Source: Pisaster brevispinus
Taxonomy: Eukaryota > Echinodermata > Asteroidea > Forcipulatida > Asteriidae
Reading direction: 5' to 3'
Assembly: GCA_023634235.1 (NCBI GenBank)
Contig: JAMKCF010000004.1
Location: 23,630,527-23,694,526 of the forward strand
DNA: 64,000 bases
How positions within the stretch are numbered: the stretch's first letter is position 1; every line of letters begins with the position of its first letter. The translations under genes were made by a program, and so were the position numbers. Positions 1 through 12,000 of the stretch are shown here, one piece after another. A model generated the notes under the pieces. The model had not been told where the DNA came from. It ran no database searches and saw only the letters and a program-made list of their open reading frames with translations.

Positions 1-3000
1 AGCTCCACAGTCTTTTGCCAATCCCCCGATACAAGCAATATACAGCCGTTTGAAGAAGGTACACATATGTAATCTAGACGTAACAATAAAACAACAACAA
101 GAACAACAGCAACAACAACAATTTCAGATTAATTCTAGTCCCGCTAATACGACTATTGTACAGCTGTGTCAATAAGGTACTGTTACGTAATCAAACGCAG
201 CTGCTACAACAAAACTGTAAGAGCAGTAACACACTTTAGGTGATATTGCAAACCTCCCAAGATTGTAATTCTTATTGTTAATTAATTGCAGTTTTATGTA
301 GATTGGGTAGCCCATAGTAGTAAATCAACGGCTATCCTCAGAGCACCATGTACGCTAACAGGAAGTTAGAAAAGATTGAGTAAGGACTAAAAACATTCAA
401 TTATTGATATTCATAACAAGAGATGGTACAGGAAAAATGTGAAACTTTTGAATGAACAGACCATGAACAGATGATCTTTTGAAAATAGTGCTGTCTGCTC
501 CACTTTGTATGACCCCAAACAGCTATACCACTTAATTACCTTCATAATCTAATTTTGTATTTAATTGCCAGGCTCTCTGTCCATACCGCTGTCCATCCGA
601 TACACGGAGACTGGTAGGCTCATCGTTAACACGACCTTTGACCTGTACAACTGCCGCGCGTTTGGTAGCTGTACCAAATGTGTAGACAATGCGTTCATGT
701 GTAACTGGTGTGTCAATGAGAATCAGTGTATGGGTGATGCTAGCAGCTGCAACGCAACTGGTGTCGTTGGATATCGGGAGGTGAATTTATGATTACTTTA
801 AAAAAAAAAAAATTTAATAAAATATATTTCCTCATCAGAATTGTTGTTGTTCAAAGTTTGAAATTGATTTGAAATTTGACAATTGGGGAAAAATTGACTT
901 TAAATTTGAAACTGTATCTTTGAGATAAAATGTCACAGAAGAAAAACTGATCAGCTGGTTGTGGCATTACAATCTTAAAACAATTTATTATAATTTCCCT
1001 TATAATATAATTTTTGTTTGAAACTATTATGGTAAGGGTTTCTGGATTAGAAAAGATAACAATGATATTAATTTTCTCTGAAAGAATGTACCAGTAATGT
1101 TAATGCGGCAAAATCTTGGCTACAGTCTGTGTTTATCTTGGTTATGCCAAGAGTAGATTGTACTATTTTCATAACAAGGATGTTTGCTTTGTGTCAGGTT
1201 TTAATTGATACAACATGCCGTCTGCGTGTAAGATAGGACAATCTGGTACAATGCCTTGTTCCATTGCAAGTGAATGCTCAATTTGAATTCCTCAGACTAT
1301 AGCATCTAGTGTGGCTATGTCACATGGTCCGGGGCAAGTGAATTTATAAACACAACTACGCAACTCTCAAGGAAATGTTCGGCTCAAGGATTCCAGTCTT
1401 TGCTGATCTGGAGGTTGCACTGCGAAAGCTTTGCCCTGAGTCATGTGACATAGCACAACATTGGATTTAGTCTGAAGAATTCAAATTGAGCATTCACTTG
1501 TGACCGAACAATGCATGGTACCAAACATCATTCAAGTCTAAGTTTGTGAAAGTTTAAAGTATCAAGCCCTGGAAAGTTTCAGTACCAGCCTTGAAACTCG
1601 TCAGGACAAAACCTTGAATTGATTCAGAACAACCAAGCTGTGAAATTAAATTCAGATGTTTTAAATTTGATGAAGCTCACAGGAAATGATACTCCTCCCA
1701 CTATTTAAAGAGGATGTGACATCATTTCTCTGAAAAAATGACAATATTAAACAAAGAGGTACTTCATCACGGACAAAGTTTTGGCAAATCATTGAATAAA
1801 TTATTGTTCTTTAAAGTTGCATGGCCTGTGTTTCGCTGAAAGAAATAACAAGAACTTTAAAAATCCTCTGAACGAATTTTTGGAGATGGTGCTATTTCAA
1901 ACCTGTAAACAGACTTTAGCATATGCCACAAGCAATGCACAAAATATATGTGTAACATCAGGGCTCGAAATAAGCACTGGACCACAGGCCCGAGGCCAGT
2001 GATTTTGGCATCGGGCCAGTAAATTTACGATCGTACAAGTCCGGCGGTCTTGTGTTTTTTCAATAATAACACCTCACTGCATTTTTAATTTAAACTGATA
2101 AATACAAATATCTGTCATTTCCGTTGAGTAATGAAGTTATTACCCATAAGGAAAATGAGATAAATCTTTTCTTAAGGTATTGCTTGTTCTAAAAACAGCT
2201 CAAATGTGAAACTGTGTAGAGTGTTCTTCGCATTTTGATTCCGGTCTTGTAAAAAACAATCTGGTCCAGTAAAGATTTTGAGCTACAAGCCCTGCAGTCT
2301 TGTGGATTGTTTCCCCAAATTTGAGCCCTGAACATGCAAAATTACTTGCACATTGGCCAACGGACATCATGAGATAATGTTGGGACCCCAACAGTTGTTT
2401 TTACATTTTTAAATTTACTAACACTTACCATTGACAAATTTTATACTGCAATTTCTTAAATGGAAACTTATAACTTTCTCAAATCTATGAAAAGTTGTAT
2501 TTAAAATTTAAACCTACGTTTTCGGGTCGATGCAGCTAAAATTCGGACCTAGTATCTTTAAACTGTGCCTTTTGGGTTTTCATTGAATTTATAGGGAAAC
2601 ACTATGACATCAGGCAAGGAGTTGTGCCCGAGGATTGAGCTTGGCAGTGGTGTGGAAATTCTTATCCCTGCTGATGAAACCCATGAGTTTAGTCTGATGG
2701 CCGCCCAACTTCCTGTGGAGGTAAGCTTAACATGTCATAAAAGTATACATCATTAGCAAGTCCACTTAACAAAAAGAATCTAGTACAGAACTACCCTCTG
2801 AAGAATACTTGTATGAATACACCAGTGGCAGGAAAGCTTAGGCCAGTATCAATCCTCTTTCCTCTAAGCCAAGAAATGCCCCTGTCCCATTCAGTCCCCC
2901 CCTCCTTCTTTTACCCCTCAATGAAATTTGAGTAAACAACAAGATTTATTTCCCTCCTGCCTTTGGGGGTGAGTGGGGGCCATCTAGATATTTCAACATT

Positions 3001-6000
3001 TTCTAGGTTAAACAAAGAGCCCCACTGTTCAAGCACCTCCCACCTTAGTAATGACTTCTCAATGTATAAATAACCGACTTCCTCACAGTTTGTGTTAGCA
3101 AAAGTCAACATTTGAAGCACATTTCCACCCCCCCCAGTAATCTCTACCTCTTTAAACATGTTTTTAATAAACAGTGATTAGCCAGCTAGTAATTTTCATA
3201 TAATAGGGAATTTTTGTTTACATTGTTATGACCATTACTTTCATGTGTTTGTTGTATTAAGCTATTTCAGGCAGGTTTATTTCCTGCACTTGTTGAGGAA
3301 ATACTGGCGATATTTGAGATTAAATTCCTTCTCTCTACCCAAACAGTTATTACAAGTGTAACCAAAACAGCGTCTCGTGTTTTGATGTTCCCCGGGAATA
3401 TGACTCCGGCTAATTCAGACAATGGTCAGGAAATGTGGCTTAGTTTTTTTTTCCTGGGTTGGTGTTTGGGCAAGGAATTTCATGTGAATGGGAAGTCATT
3501 AAAAGTGACATTGCAGCTGGTGTCATTTTACACACGCATGAGTGGCCTTGACTCTTTCTAAAACAAAAAAGTATTGTAAACTTTGTCGTTTCAAATCCTT
3601 GAAAATATTGAATGGAGCATTATTTGTTGTCCTCCGTATAGGAATTTTGTCCAAGTGACTACTGGACAGATGATGTGTATGTAGAAAAGAGTTACTTTGA
3701 TTTGTACAAATCTGAAATTGTGCTTACTATGCGAATTACTAACATGTGTAACATATTGATTATTTTGGTGGAAAAGTACAGCTGATGAAAATCAATAGGC
3801 TTACAAAATGTACAACGTGCATATTCACTGGATAGTACTCATTGCATGAGAGAGGAGAAAGAATGTTGTGGTCTCAAATCTCTTAGATTAAACCTTGAAC
3901 TTCACGGAAGTCAGTTGCCTCTTTGTTAATTGTTTCCACTGATATGGTTTTCAAGAACAGAAGTCATGTTTTACAAAATGCAAAAACCATTTTTTTTTCA
4001 GTGTTGAATAAAGATCTGTTCCGAAAAGATGCTTGGGTTAAAAAAAAAAAAATTTCTTTATGAACCAAGTTCAAGGTCTGAAAGTATAAATGCATCGACA
4101 GACCTTTTTCTACGCTTGTTTTTTTTATAAATAAAATGTTATCAGCATCCAGAATTAGTCCTGAAGATGATGTTTACCTCCCTGTACTTCTCTGTCTCAT
4201 TAACTACATCTGCTCTCCTCGTCCAGACGCCGTGCCCAAGAAACGAACCCGCCATGTCTTAAACTCTTAATGCCTGGGTTTGTACCTGATGACGATACCA
4301 TATTCTGTTTATTACAGGATGGATACGAGTGTGTCCTGAAGTATGAAGGCAGGGAGATCACAACGCCGGCCACAAAGATGGGAGATAATAAAATTATATG
4401 CTCTGCAAAAAAGGTACTTTAAAGCAGAGTTCTCATTGAGTCTGATGTCTTTATTAAAGTCGAGTCCCAAATTTTGGGGATTGAGTCTCCAGTCTTCATG
4501 ATGTGTCATTCAAATACACTTTTAAAAATACAAGTTCAAAAACATGTCCTTAATAACTACATTCTGAAATGATTGATAAATTAAGGATTTTTGTAAGTCA
4601 CAAGTGAAAAGATAGTGTACTTCTGAGAATTAAGGAAAAAACATATTTTTTTTAGTCTCAAGTCAAGTTTCAAGTCTTTGGGATCAAATCCTAAGTGTTA
4701 TGTCTCCAGTCTTTCAAATACACTTTGAAAAAACAAGCTCAAAAACATTTCCACACTAATAATATTGTGAAATGATTGGTAAGCTTAGATTTCTGTAGCT
4801 CACTTTTGTGGCAGCAGTACAGTTTGGAGAATTTTCGGAAAAAGAAGAAATATTCTACATTGAATAGAGCTTGAAAATTAAATAATGTGTTATTCAATTG
4901 CATCAATATCATTTTTTAAAAATCAAATGGGAGACAACTAAAAAGAAGAAACCTAAGGGAGTGTTTACTTCCGATTGTTCATTGTCAACAAGTCATGGAG
5001 CTCAAGTGCGTGTCCGAATTAGCTACGGCTACGGCTAGATTGCCGTGTCAATCATGCATTAGCAACAGTCGTAGCCGTAGCTGTAGCCGCCAATTCAGAT
5101 AAGGCCCAAGTCTCAAGTCGACTCTCAAGTCTATCAAGGCAAGTCCCTAGACACGTAATGATGGGACTCAAGTGCGACTCAAGTCCAAGTCTCAGACTGT
5201 AGTCCCCAACTCTGCTTTATAGTGGCGACATCATTTAGTTGGTCTTTTGATATAATCTTGTGTTGTGTAGAGGAGGATGGACAAGAAAATACACTGACAA
5301 GTCTCACCTCTGACTGAAACTATTTTCCCAAAACCATTGATTTCTTAGGTTCGTTTATGTCCTTTTGATGTATATTGTAAAATGCCTTTCAGACAAATTG
5401 ATAGTTTATCTTTCATGTGGTTTGTATTCCTTGTTAAGATAATGCTCCAAGATTTCTTTTATTTAAAAATAAACTCAGACTGTATACTTGAATGTGAGTT
5501 TGTTATTTTTATTTCAACGAAAGATAAGAAATATTGGCTGTTTTTCTTCGGTTTTTTTTTCCGTTTCTGGATTATCAGTGTTTAATATCAAATGATATAA
5601 GTACAATATTGTTGTATCAGTGATAAAAACATTGTATCCTGAAATAGCATTTACGTTAACACGCGATTTTAGAAAGTGTCCAAATGTGATATTTCGTCTA
5701 AAATAACCCGGATGTATGCTCAAAACCAATAGTCACCAAGATAAATTAGATGCAACATTTCATGCGAGATATGACATTGCATTTTTGAGTATTCCTAGTA
5801 GATTTCTCATTCAAAAACCTTCAATTTTAAAGATCTTTAAATATCTTAAAAGACATCTTTATTTGTAAAAGGTCATCTAAGTTTGTCTCTTCTTTTTTTA
5901 ACTTCACATTGATGGAATTGTTTGCTTCACACAGTACAACTACACTTCAAATGAAAGCTTCATAAAGGCAGAGTTCTGCGTCAGATGGAATGAAGGAAAG

Positions 6001-9000
6001 TTTCTCCTGGACAACCCATCCAACATAGACGGTAATCCTCTCTAATCCTTCAAGATTCTCTATATATAATAAGAGTACATTTTAATATGAGTCTTGTCTG
6101 TGGGCTGTCAAAGCACTCATTCTTTTATGACGGGTGCCTGTGCCATTTTTAATTATAAGCTCAATTTTTGTATACCATTTTATAAAAGTTGACAAGATGT
6201 GGCATAATTTGCAGCCAATCATTCCAGAAGCACCAGGCAAACCTCTTTCTTAACAATGAGTGGACAAAGTTTTTGCATTACAAAACATTTGGAGTCTACA
6301 GCTTTACTTCCCGCCGAAGTGTCTCGCTTGTCTAGGGACACAAGTGCCACATTTGGGACCATAACTCCACTCTCTGGGCTGTGCTCGCCACTCGGCCATG
6401 AAATCGCTGTACTATTCGAGAGAACAGGGGTTCATGTGGTATGTTCTTTCAGATGCGGAAATTGAAACACATTTCCTAAAAGAGGAAGTGAATATTCCAG
6501 TGGCAATGTTGGAGTCAAAATTCTGTGAAATGTGAAATGTCCTGAAGTCTGATGCCAGGCTGTCTGGTACAGTAGGCCTATGGCAATTTTAATTGACCGC
6601 AAAAGTACGTGTTGGGGGCCGATCACAGACCATGACGCATTTGTAAATTCAATGCAAAATGAAGTTCTCTGAAGTGAAAGATGTTTAATCATTGTTACTC
6701 TCCGTTTTATTTTTAGTAGAAAAATAGTATTAGCTGTTGCAAACTGCTTACCAACCAAAAGGACCTATGGTATAAATGCAAAAAAATTGTTAGTGGCCTG
6801 GCGTTTCGACCCAGCAGAGTCTTTCTCGAAGGCTTAAAAAAAAGAAGAAAAAAACCTTCGAAAAAGACTCTGCTAGGGTCGAAACGTCAGGCCACTAACT
6901 ATTTTTTTGCATTATTTTTAGTAGTTAAGAATTGCTATATGAAGTTTCAATTTTCTTGCTTGAAAGGGGCAGGACAATAAAATGCACTTTCAATGGAAAC
7001 CGTGGCTGCCAACTGGATCTAGGACATCTAGGGTCCCTGGGCCAAGGCTGGGGGGGGGGGGGGGGGAGGGTTGACAGACAACCAGTTCAGTTCTTTCCAG
7101 GAAAATCTAGTTCAAAATGAGATTTCATCTTTGTTTTCAAATTGATTACTGTGCTTCAGTTTCATATGTCCTGTTTTCCACCATTACCGGGATGCATTTT
7201 TGCTGATGTACCCTTGCGTACCGAGAAGGTTGTCACGTTTCTGTTTTCTGTAGTTGTTTCATTATCACTGGTCGGAGTAATGAGTACTTGGTGTATTTAC
7301 ATCCCAATAATGGCGGGAAACACTGGCCATTAGGGGGCCATTAAGAATGATCAGTCCTTTTCAATTTCAGGTGGAAAAACAAGTAAATTTTTGACCCACC
7401 CCAATATTATTAATTAAAAAAATCCAACTGTGTTTCTTTCCTTTAGTTTTTGTTTTTGAATTGATAATAAAACTTTGATGTCTTATTACCCTCTTTGGCC
7501 CACTCATTTACATTTTCGAGGGGGGGGGGGACCCCATAATTTTTAAAATATCAACAGTTATGAATGGCCGCTAATAAAAACTTTCTCTAAATTGCATTGT
7601 GAAAAAAGTTTGTGTTTTTCCTTTTTTCTTGTAGCTACACTCTACAAGTGTGCTGTGTCAAGGACTAACTGTGGTAAATGCCTTATGCTGGATACCAAGT
7701 TCAAATGCGGTTGGTGTAAGAGTTCCAAAGTGTGTTCCATGGAATCACGATGTGATGTTGGCCAGCAGGGCACATGGCTGAATGGGACAGACTTATGTCT
7801 TGATCCTACTATCACCTCGGTAGGTTGTTAGTTTGTTTGTCTGTTTGTCTGTCTATTCAATATACTTTTGGTTTGAGTGTGGAAGTCCCAAGTGTGTTCC
7901 ATGGAATCACGATGTGATGTTGGCCAGCAGGGCACATGGCTGAATGGGACAGACTTATGTCCTGATCCTACTATCACCTCGGTAGGTTGTTAGTTTGTTT
8001 GTCTGTTTGTCTGTCTATTCAATATACTTTTGGTTTGAGTGTGGAAGTCCCAAGTGTGTTCCATGGAATCACGATGTGATGTTGGCCAGCAGGGCACATG
8101 GCTGAATGGGACAGACTTATGTCCTGATCCTACTATCACCTCGGTAGGTTGTTAGTTTGTTTGTCTGTTTGTCTGTCTGTTCCATGGAGTCATTGTGTGA
8201 TGAAGGCCAGTAGAGGCGTGGCTCAGTTTGACACACTTATGTCGAGATCCTGCTGGTTTGTATATGAATGTTTGTCTATTTTTATGTCTTACAGTTAGGG
8301 ATCAAGGACTGACAAGATTGACAGTCAAACAGCTCAATATTCACTTCTGTCAAGGATTCACTTTAATAACTTTTTTTTTTTTAATCTCTTGATGGATTTG
8401 TAGGAGAGGGGTATCATTAAAATCCTTGAACATGATGAGTAGTTCCACTCTGGTTTGAAAATCGGAGAAGATTGGTTCTGAAGATGAGTAATCTGTTACT
8501 AGTGTTAGGGTCCAAAGATATTTTTAAGATCTGGGGAACAAAAATTACGGATTAAATTGTTTTGCCTTGGCACTGTGCTTGCTCATAAGATGAGTTGTGA
8601 GAAGCCAGCATTGCTGGTTTTGTTCAATTCTCCCTGGATTACATGTGTGTGTAGGTTTGCCTGCATCTCTTTTGTTACAAAGCCCTAAATCTCTCTAGGA
8701 ATTAAGGACTTCCACATGACCCCAACCTAGTGTTGTCATGGATTATAGCTGCTCGGGATTTGTGTACAGGCGTCAAATTAATCACACTGACTAGCAAGGT
8801 TATTTCCTTCAATTTAGTGTCATTGTTTTTGAGTTATAAATTTTGTGTCTAAATTTTGTTATATCCATTTAGCCAAATGTGTCTGGTTCCAGGCTTATAC
8901 ATAATACAGATGAGAGTTCTAAGAAGTATTTTATAAAAAGGGACCAGATTGTTGTTTCCTTCCGGCCTCAGTTTGTTTACATTGGTTTGAATGAGAGAAA

Positions 9001-12000
9001 AACAAGATGTCCGCCAAGTGTTAAAAGTCTACTGGTTGGTTTGTAGAAATGCATGTTTTCCAGTGAAATGATTTCTTGAGAAATAAGCTACTGTGAACAG
9101 TTTCATTGCTACAAATAGAAGCTGAAAGAGGTGACATCACACAAGTACCCGGATCTCAGAGAGTGTGTCAAATTTCACTGACGCATGCGTGCGTACATGC
9201 CCAAGCCATTGTTTGTGTTTTTATGTTTCCTCGCCTGTACTGTGGTCTGGCGTGCTGAGATTGTGGTTAGCCTTTTTGAGTTATGGTGGATACTGTAGTA
9301 ATAAAAATAATAAAAAGCTGAAAAGCTTAACAAAATATATATATACTAATTTGGGTTAGTGTGTGAACAAATAGGTTCTGAGTGATTGTTTGAAAGAACT
9401 GGCTGACGAGGCTTGACAAAGGGCAGCAGGAAGACTATAGGAGTGCACTGTTTGGTTTGGGTGTACACAGACAAACTTATCCAAACCTAATAGTGTCATA
9501 GTACTGCGTCCACCATATCTCAAAATGGTTTTTGGCATGAGTGGAAAGTTTGTCTGACATCGGGGTGCTTAAGCAAAAATTAACGCCACTCGTGCGGAGT
9601 GCTATTGAAGTGGTTATGTTGTGTTTAAAAATACTTGGGTCTAAACAGGTCTGGTATTTATTTGATTTGTAACCTAAACATAAAGGCCTGACACTTCATT
9701 CTAAAGGGCAAGACAGTTTTTCATTGATACAGGACTTCTTTATGAAGGAAATGGAAATTTCTACTTGAACATTTCAAAGGGGCATTGAGGCAATGACCAG
9801 GGGCATGAAGGCAATTGACCCTTCCCATGTAATATGTAAATTGTACATCACGCATGCGCACCAACATTACTGGTTGGCAAAATAAGGGAGCACCGCGCCT
9901 TTTTGTATGGGGCTGATGGTGGCGTGACGTATACACATTTGTGCGTCTGCCTAGTGCACAACTCTGGCGTTTGCCAGCCAATAGTGTTTGTACACATGCA
10001 GGAATGTAATTAGCATATGTCATTAGAATGGCAAATTGCCTTTGAAGTTCCTGAATTATCGAGCCTGAAGTTTTTGCTTCATATTTGGCATTAATTGTTA
10101 TCACTGATTCTGTTCTGTAATTTTATAAATAAATAAAAGAACTTTTATCTTGTCTCTTTTCACTTCTTTAGTTTCATCCTCGAAGTGGTCACATAAGAGG
10201 CAATACCAGCCTGACTATCTTAGGTTACAACTTGGGGAAGAGCATAGGTGATGTAAAACAGATTAGTGTAGTGGGAATCCCATGTGAGCTTAAAGAATAC
10301 AGCGAGGCGGAGAGGTAGGTCCAGTCATTATGTAAGGGATTTGTTCCTGATTTCAGGATTATTTCAAAATAAGAGAGACGTAGCCTATTTTATGTCCAAA
10401 CCTCTGTTCCCATTTGCGTTAAATTAGAGAGTCTTTAAGAGTGAAATGTTGCACTCAGGATTTTCATTTATTTTTAATTATTCCTCGGTTATGTGAGTAG
10501 AGACATAACATTTTTTAGTATCAAGTTCTAAACCACAAGGGGTAAATTTGAAATAAATTGGAGTTGAACAAAGAAAAATTTACTAGAGCGGGGTTTGAAC
10601 CAATGACCTCGAATTTAGCGTGCTGGCGCTCCAACAACTTAGCTATCTAGCCCTATGTTGTCGGTCTCCCTATTTTGTAAATATCTTTGTTCGGGGGTGC
10701 CAGTCAGAAGCCATACAACCGTTAAAAATGTCTTAACATTTTTTATGACACATGCAGCATTTAACTTATTCATTTATTTCTTAACTTCTTGTTTAATGCC
10801 CCTCTGGGCATTAAAATTAAAATTGGGAGATTAAAATTGATTAAAATTGTTCCACAAAGATCGTTATTTTCTGTTACCTTTTCAATTTGTCACTGTTTGT
10901 CACTGTTGTAAACCAATATGAAGTCATCAAACTGAATGTTGTTTTACCAAGACCTGTCTAGGATTTGTCTTGTGTGTAACAACAAATTTGCAGTATACAA
11001 CTTGTTGGTGACCAAGGCCGAATTTCAAGTCTCTGATTACAGCGGAATTAGGCCTATGCTCCTGTAGAATTATGTGCATTACAGGGCGCTGTGAGGGCAG
11101 AATTCTATTAAAAAGTGGACAGAGAACTTCAAGTCTTAGTTTCTTTCTGCAACAGAATCGTCTGCCTGACCGGTGGAAGTACAGAGGTTACAGCTGGACC
11201 TGTTACAGTGATGCTAGGCAAAAACAACATGGTGGCAGAGGCCAGTTCCGAAGACAACTTTGCGTATGTGGTGAGTGTTCGTTACTCGACTCATATTCAA
11301 CCGATGGGCCCTACTAACCCTTGACTCCCATGGAATTTTCGCCAACATGTGACCTCAATCCTTCAATATTCTCCTTTGCTATGTCACTCCACACCAAACT
11401 GTTCAGACTTAGATAAGATTGGAATGCCCGACCCTGTGTGAAGCAATTTTTATTAGGGCAAACAGCCCTCAGTCCTTCTGAATCCTTCATTTTGGCAAAG
11501 ATGGTATAGAAGGATTTGAGATGGTAAGGGTTAAAGTGTGCGAGATAGTTTTCTTCACACTTTATAAGTTGGAGCCAGAGGTTCCCAACAATGTTCAAAT
11601 ACGTGTGAGACTGCTATTATTTTAAGGGGGAACAGTGGTTTGCTCCATGCCATGTGGATATTGCACAACAAGCCCTATATCGATCTACCACTAACACCAA
11701 ATATTCATGAATTTACCTGTCCTTTGGATCTTCAGCTAGCAGGTAATCTCATCGCATAAATTAACCTCAAATTCCTGTTTTCTCTTGGGGAAGGTTCCGG
11801 TGATATCCTCCTTCACTCCAGCCATTGGACCAGAGTCGGGAGGAACCAGGGTCACGTTGTCTGGAACCGACCTGAATGCAGGAAGCCGTCAAAGTATCAT
11901 AGCAGCAGGCAGGCCATGCAGTCTCGTTGGACCCACGAAGTAAGTCATCCCACCATGGCCCAATGTCATAGAGCAGAAAATTTTGCTGACCAGGGCTGTA

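Larger units (their letters stand above)
572..7819 (+). other. Plexin ectodomain exons: PSI2, intervening IPT, PSI3
   Basis: Exon 572-780 carries a cysteine-rich PSI module (YNC...SCTKC...C.WC pattern, product residues about 45-80). Exons 2595-2720, 4318-4413 and 5935-6031 encode the beta-rich IPT segment between PSI modules. Exon 7635-7819 encodes a second PSI with C..C...F.CGWC spacing. In plexins these modules form the stalk below the ligand-binding sema propeller. The short exon 1-58 is called because it ends in phase 1, which is what exon 572-780 needs, and because its CQSP-type motif resembles the segment preceding PSI2 in other plexins. Confidence 0.85.

Noticed and set aside
6432..6758. 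108-codon minus-strand frame in a plexin intron
   Set aside because: No motif, no codon bias, no splice-compatible context; consistent with a chance frame.
9721..10104. 127-codon minus-strand frame
   Set aside because: It lies in a dispersed repeat whose second copy at 13475-14030 has indels that break the frame, so it is not conserved as protein.
11072..11324. Two overlapping + frames near 11.1-11.3 kb as separate genes
   Set aside because: Both read through plexin exon 11156-11270 into introns; only the frame in phase with the neighbouring exons is real.
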